Origin: Bacteroidales bacterium H10
Lineage (GTDB): Bacteria > Bacteroidota > Bacteroidia > Bacteroidales > Muribaculaceae
Assembly: GCA_001701295.1 (NCBI GenBank)
Contig: DAAV01000025.1
Span: forward strand, 13,212-20,801
DNA length: 7,590 nucleotides
Direction of reading: 5' to 3'
The translations under genes and the position numbers were made by a program. The notes under the pieces were generated by a model. That model had not been told where the DNA came from, ran no database searches, and saw nothing but the letters and a program-made list of their open reading frames with translations. Positions within the stretch are counted from its first letter, which is position 1; every line of letters starts with the position of its first letter. Of this stretch, positions 7,520 through 7,590 are shown one piece after another.

Positions 7520-7527
7520 CAAAATTA
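7520..7527 (-). promoter_or_regulatory. prs: Putative -7 promoter element of prs
   Basis: The minus strand reads TAATTTTG, an exact match to TAnnTTTG. Transcription would begin near 7513, giving a leader of about 70 bases before the prs ATG. No clear TTTG is seen at the -33 position, and the surrounding DNA is very AT-rich, so this remains a tentative call. It overlaps the left end of an inverted repeat. Confidence 0.4.
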
Positions 7528-7546
7528 GAAATTAATTTTCTAATTT
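7522..7546. repeat. AT-rich inverted repeat overlapping the prs -7 element
   Basis: AAATTAGAA (7522-7530) and TTCTAATTT (7538-7546) are perfect 9-base inverted arms around a 7-base centre, ATTAATT, which itself contains the palindrome ATTAAT. It overlaps the putative prs -7 element, where a bound repressor would block the promoter. It could equally be a by-product of AT-rich promoter DNA. The remainder of the upstream region to 7590 shows no gene. Confidence 0.45.
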
Positions 7547-7590
7547 GCGTTATTTATGCGATGTTTTTGCAACAATTTTTTTCAATGGAA

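Overview
The window looks like chromosomal DNA from a Bacteroidales gut bacterium, possibly Muribaculaceae. Three things point there: putative promoters with the Bacteroidota -7 element TAnnTTTG, a periplasmic-TPR / membrane-helix / HTH regulator of a type common in Bacteroidota, and a protein ending in what looks like a type IX secretion (T9SS) C-terminal sorting domain. The family-level assignment is inference; no rRNA or other marker gene is present.

Layout: (1) 30-2072 (+) is an exported M13 zinc metallopeptidase (PepO/neprilysin family) with all expected active-site motifs. (2) A hairpin at 2111-2143 separates it from the convergent gene. (3) 2159-3859 (-) encodes a lipobox-bearing TPR regulator with one internal membrane helix and a C-terminal LuxR-like helix-turn-helix. 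(4) 3860-4113 is a divergent intergenic region with a good -33/-7 promoter match facing right, a -7 match facing left, an 11-bp-period direct repeat between them and a possible leader fold. (5) 4114-6375 (+) encodes a 753-residue exported protein with no recognised N-terminal domain, a beta-rich module and a T9SS-type C-terminal tail. (6) A strong hairpin at 6426-6462 lies between it and (7) 6498-7442 (-), ribose-phosphate pyrophosphokinase (prs). (8) 7443-7590 is the prs upstream region, with a -7 match overlapping an AT-rich inverted repeat.

The peptidase and prs are ordinary conserved genes that seem unrelated to each other. The one plausible functional pair is the membrane-anchored regulator and the divergently transcribed surface/secreted protein, which share a regulatory region containing a tandem direct repeat. 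The N-terminal two thirds of that protein is distinctly AT-rich and unrecognised, and the composition changes near the start of the recognisable C-terminal module. This is the most interesting spot in the window. I see no CRISPR array, mobile element, tRNA or rRNA, and nothing here proves a new system.
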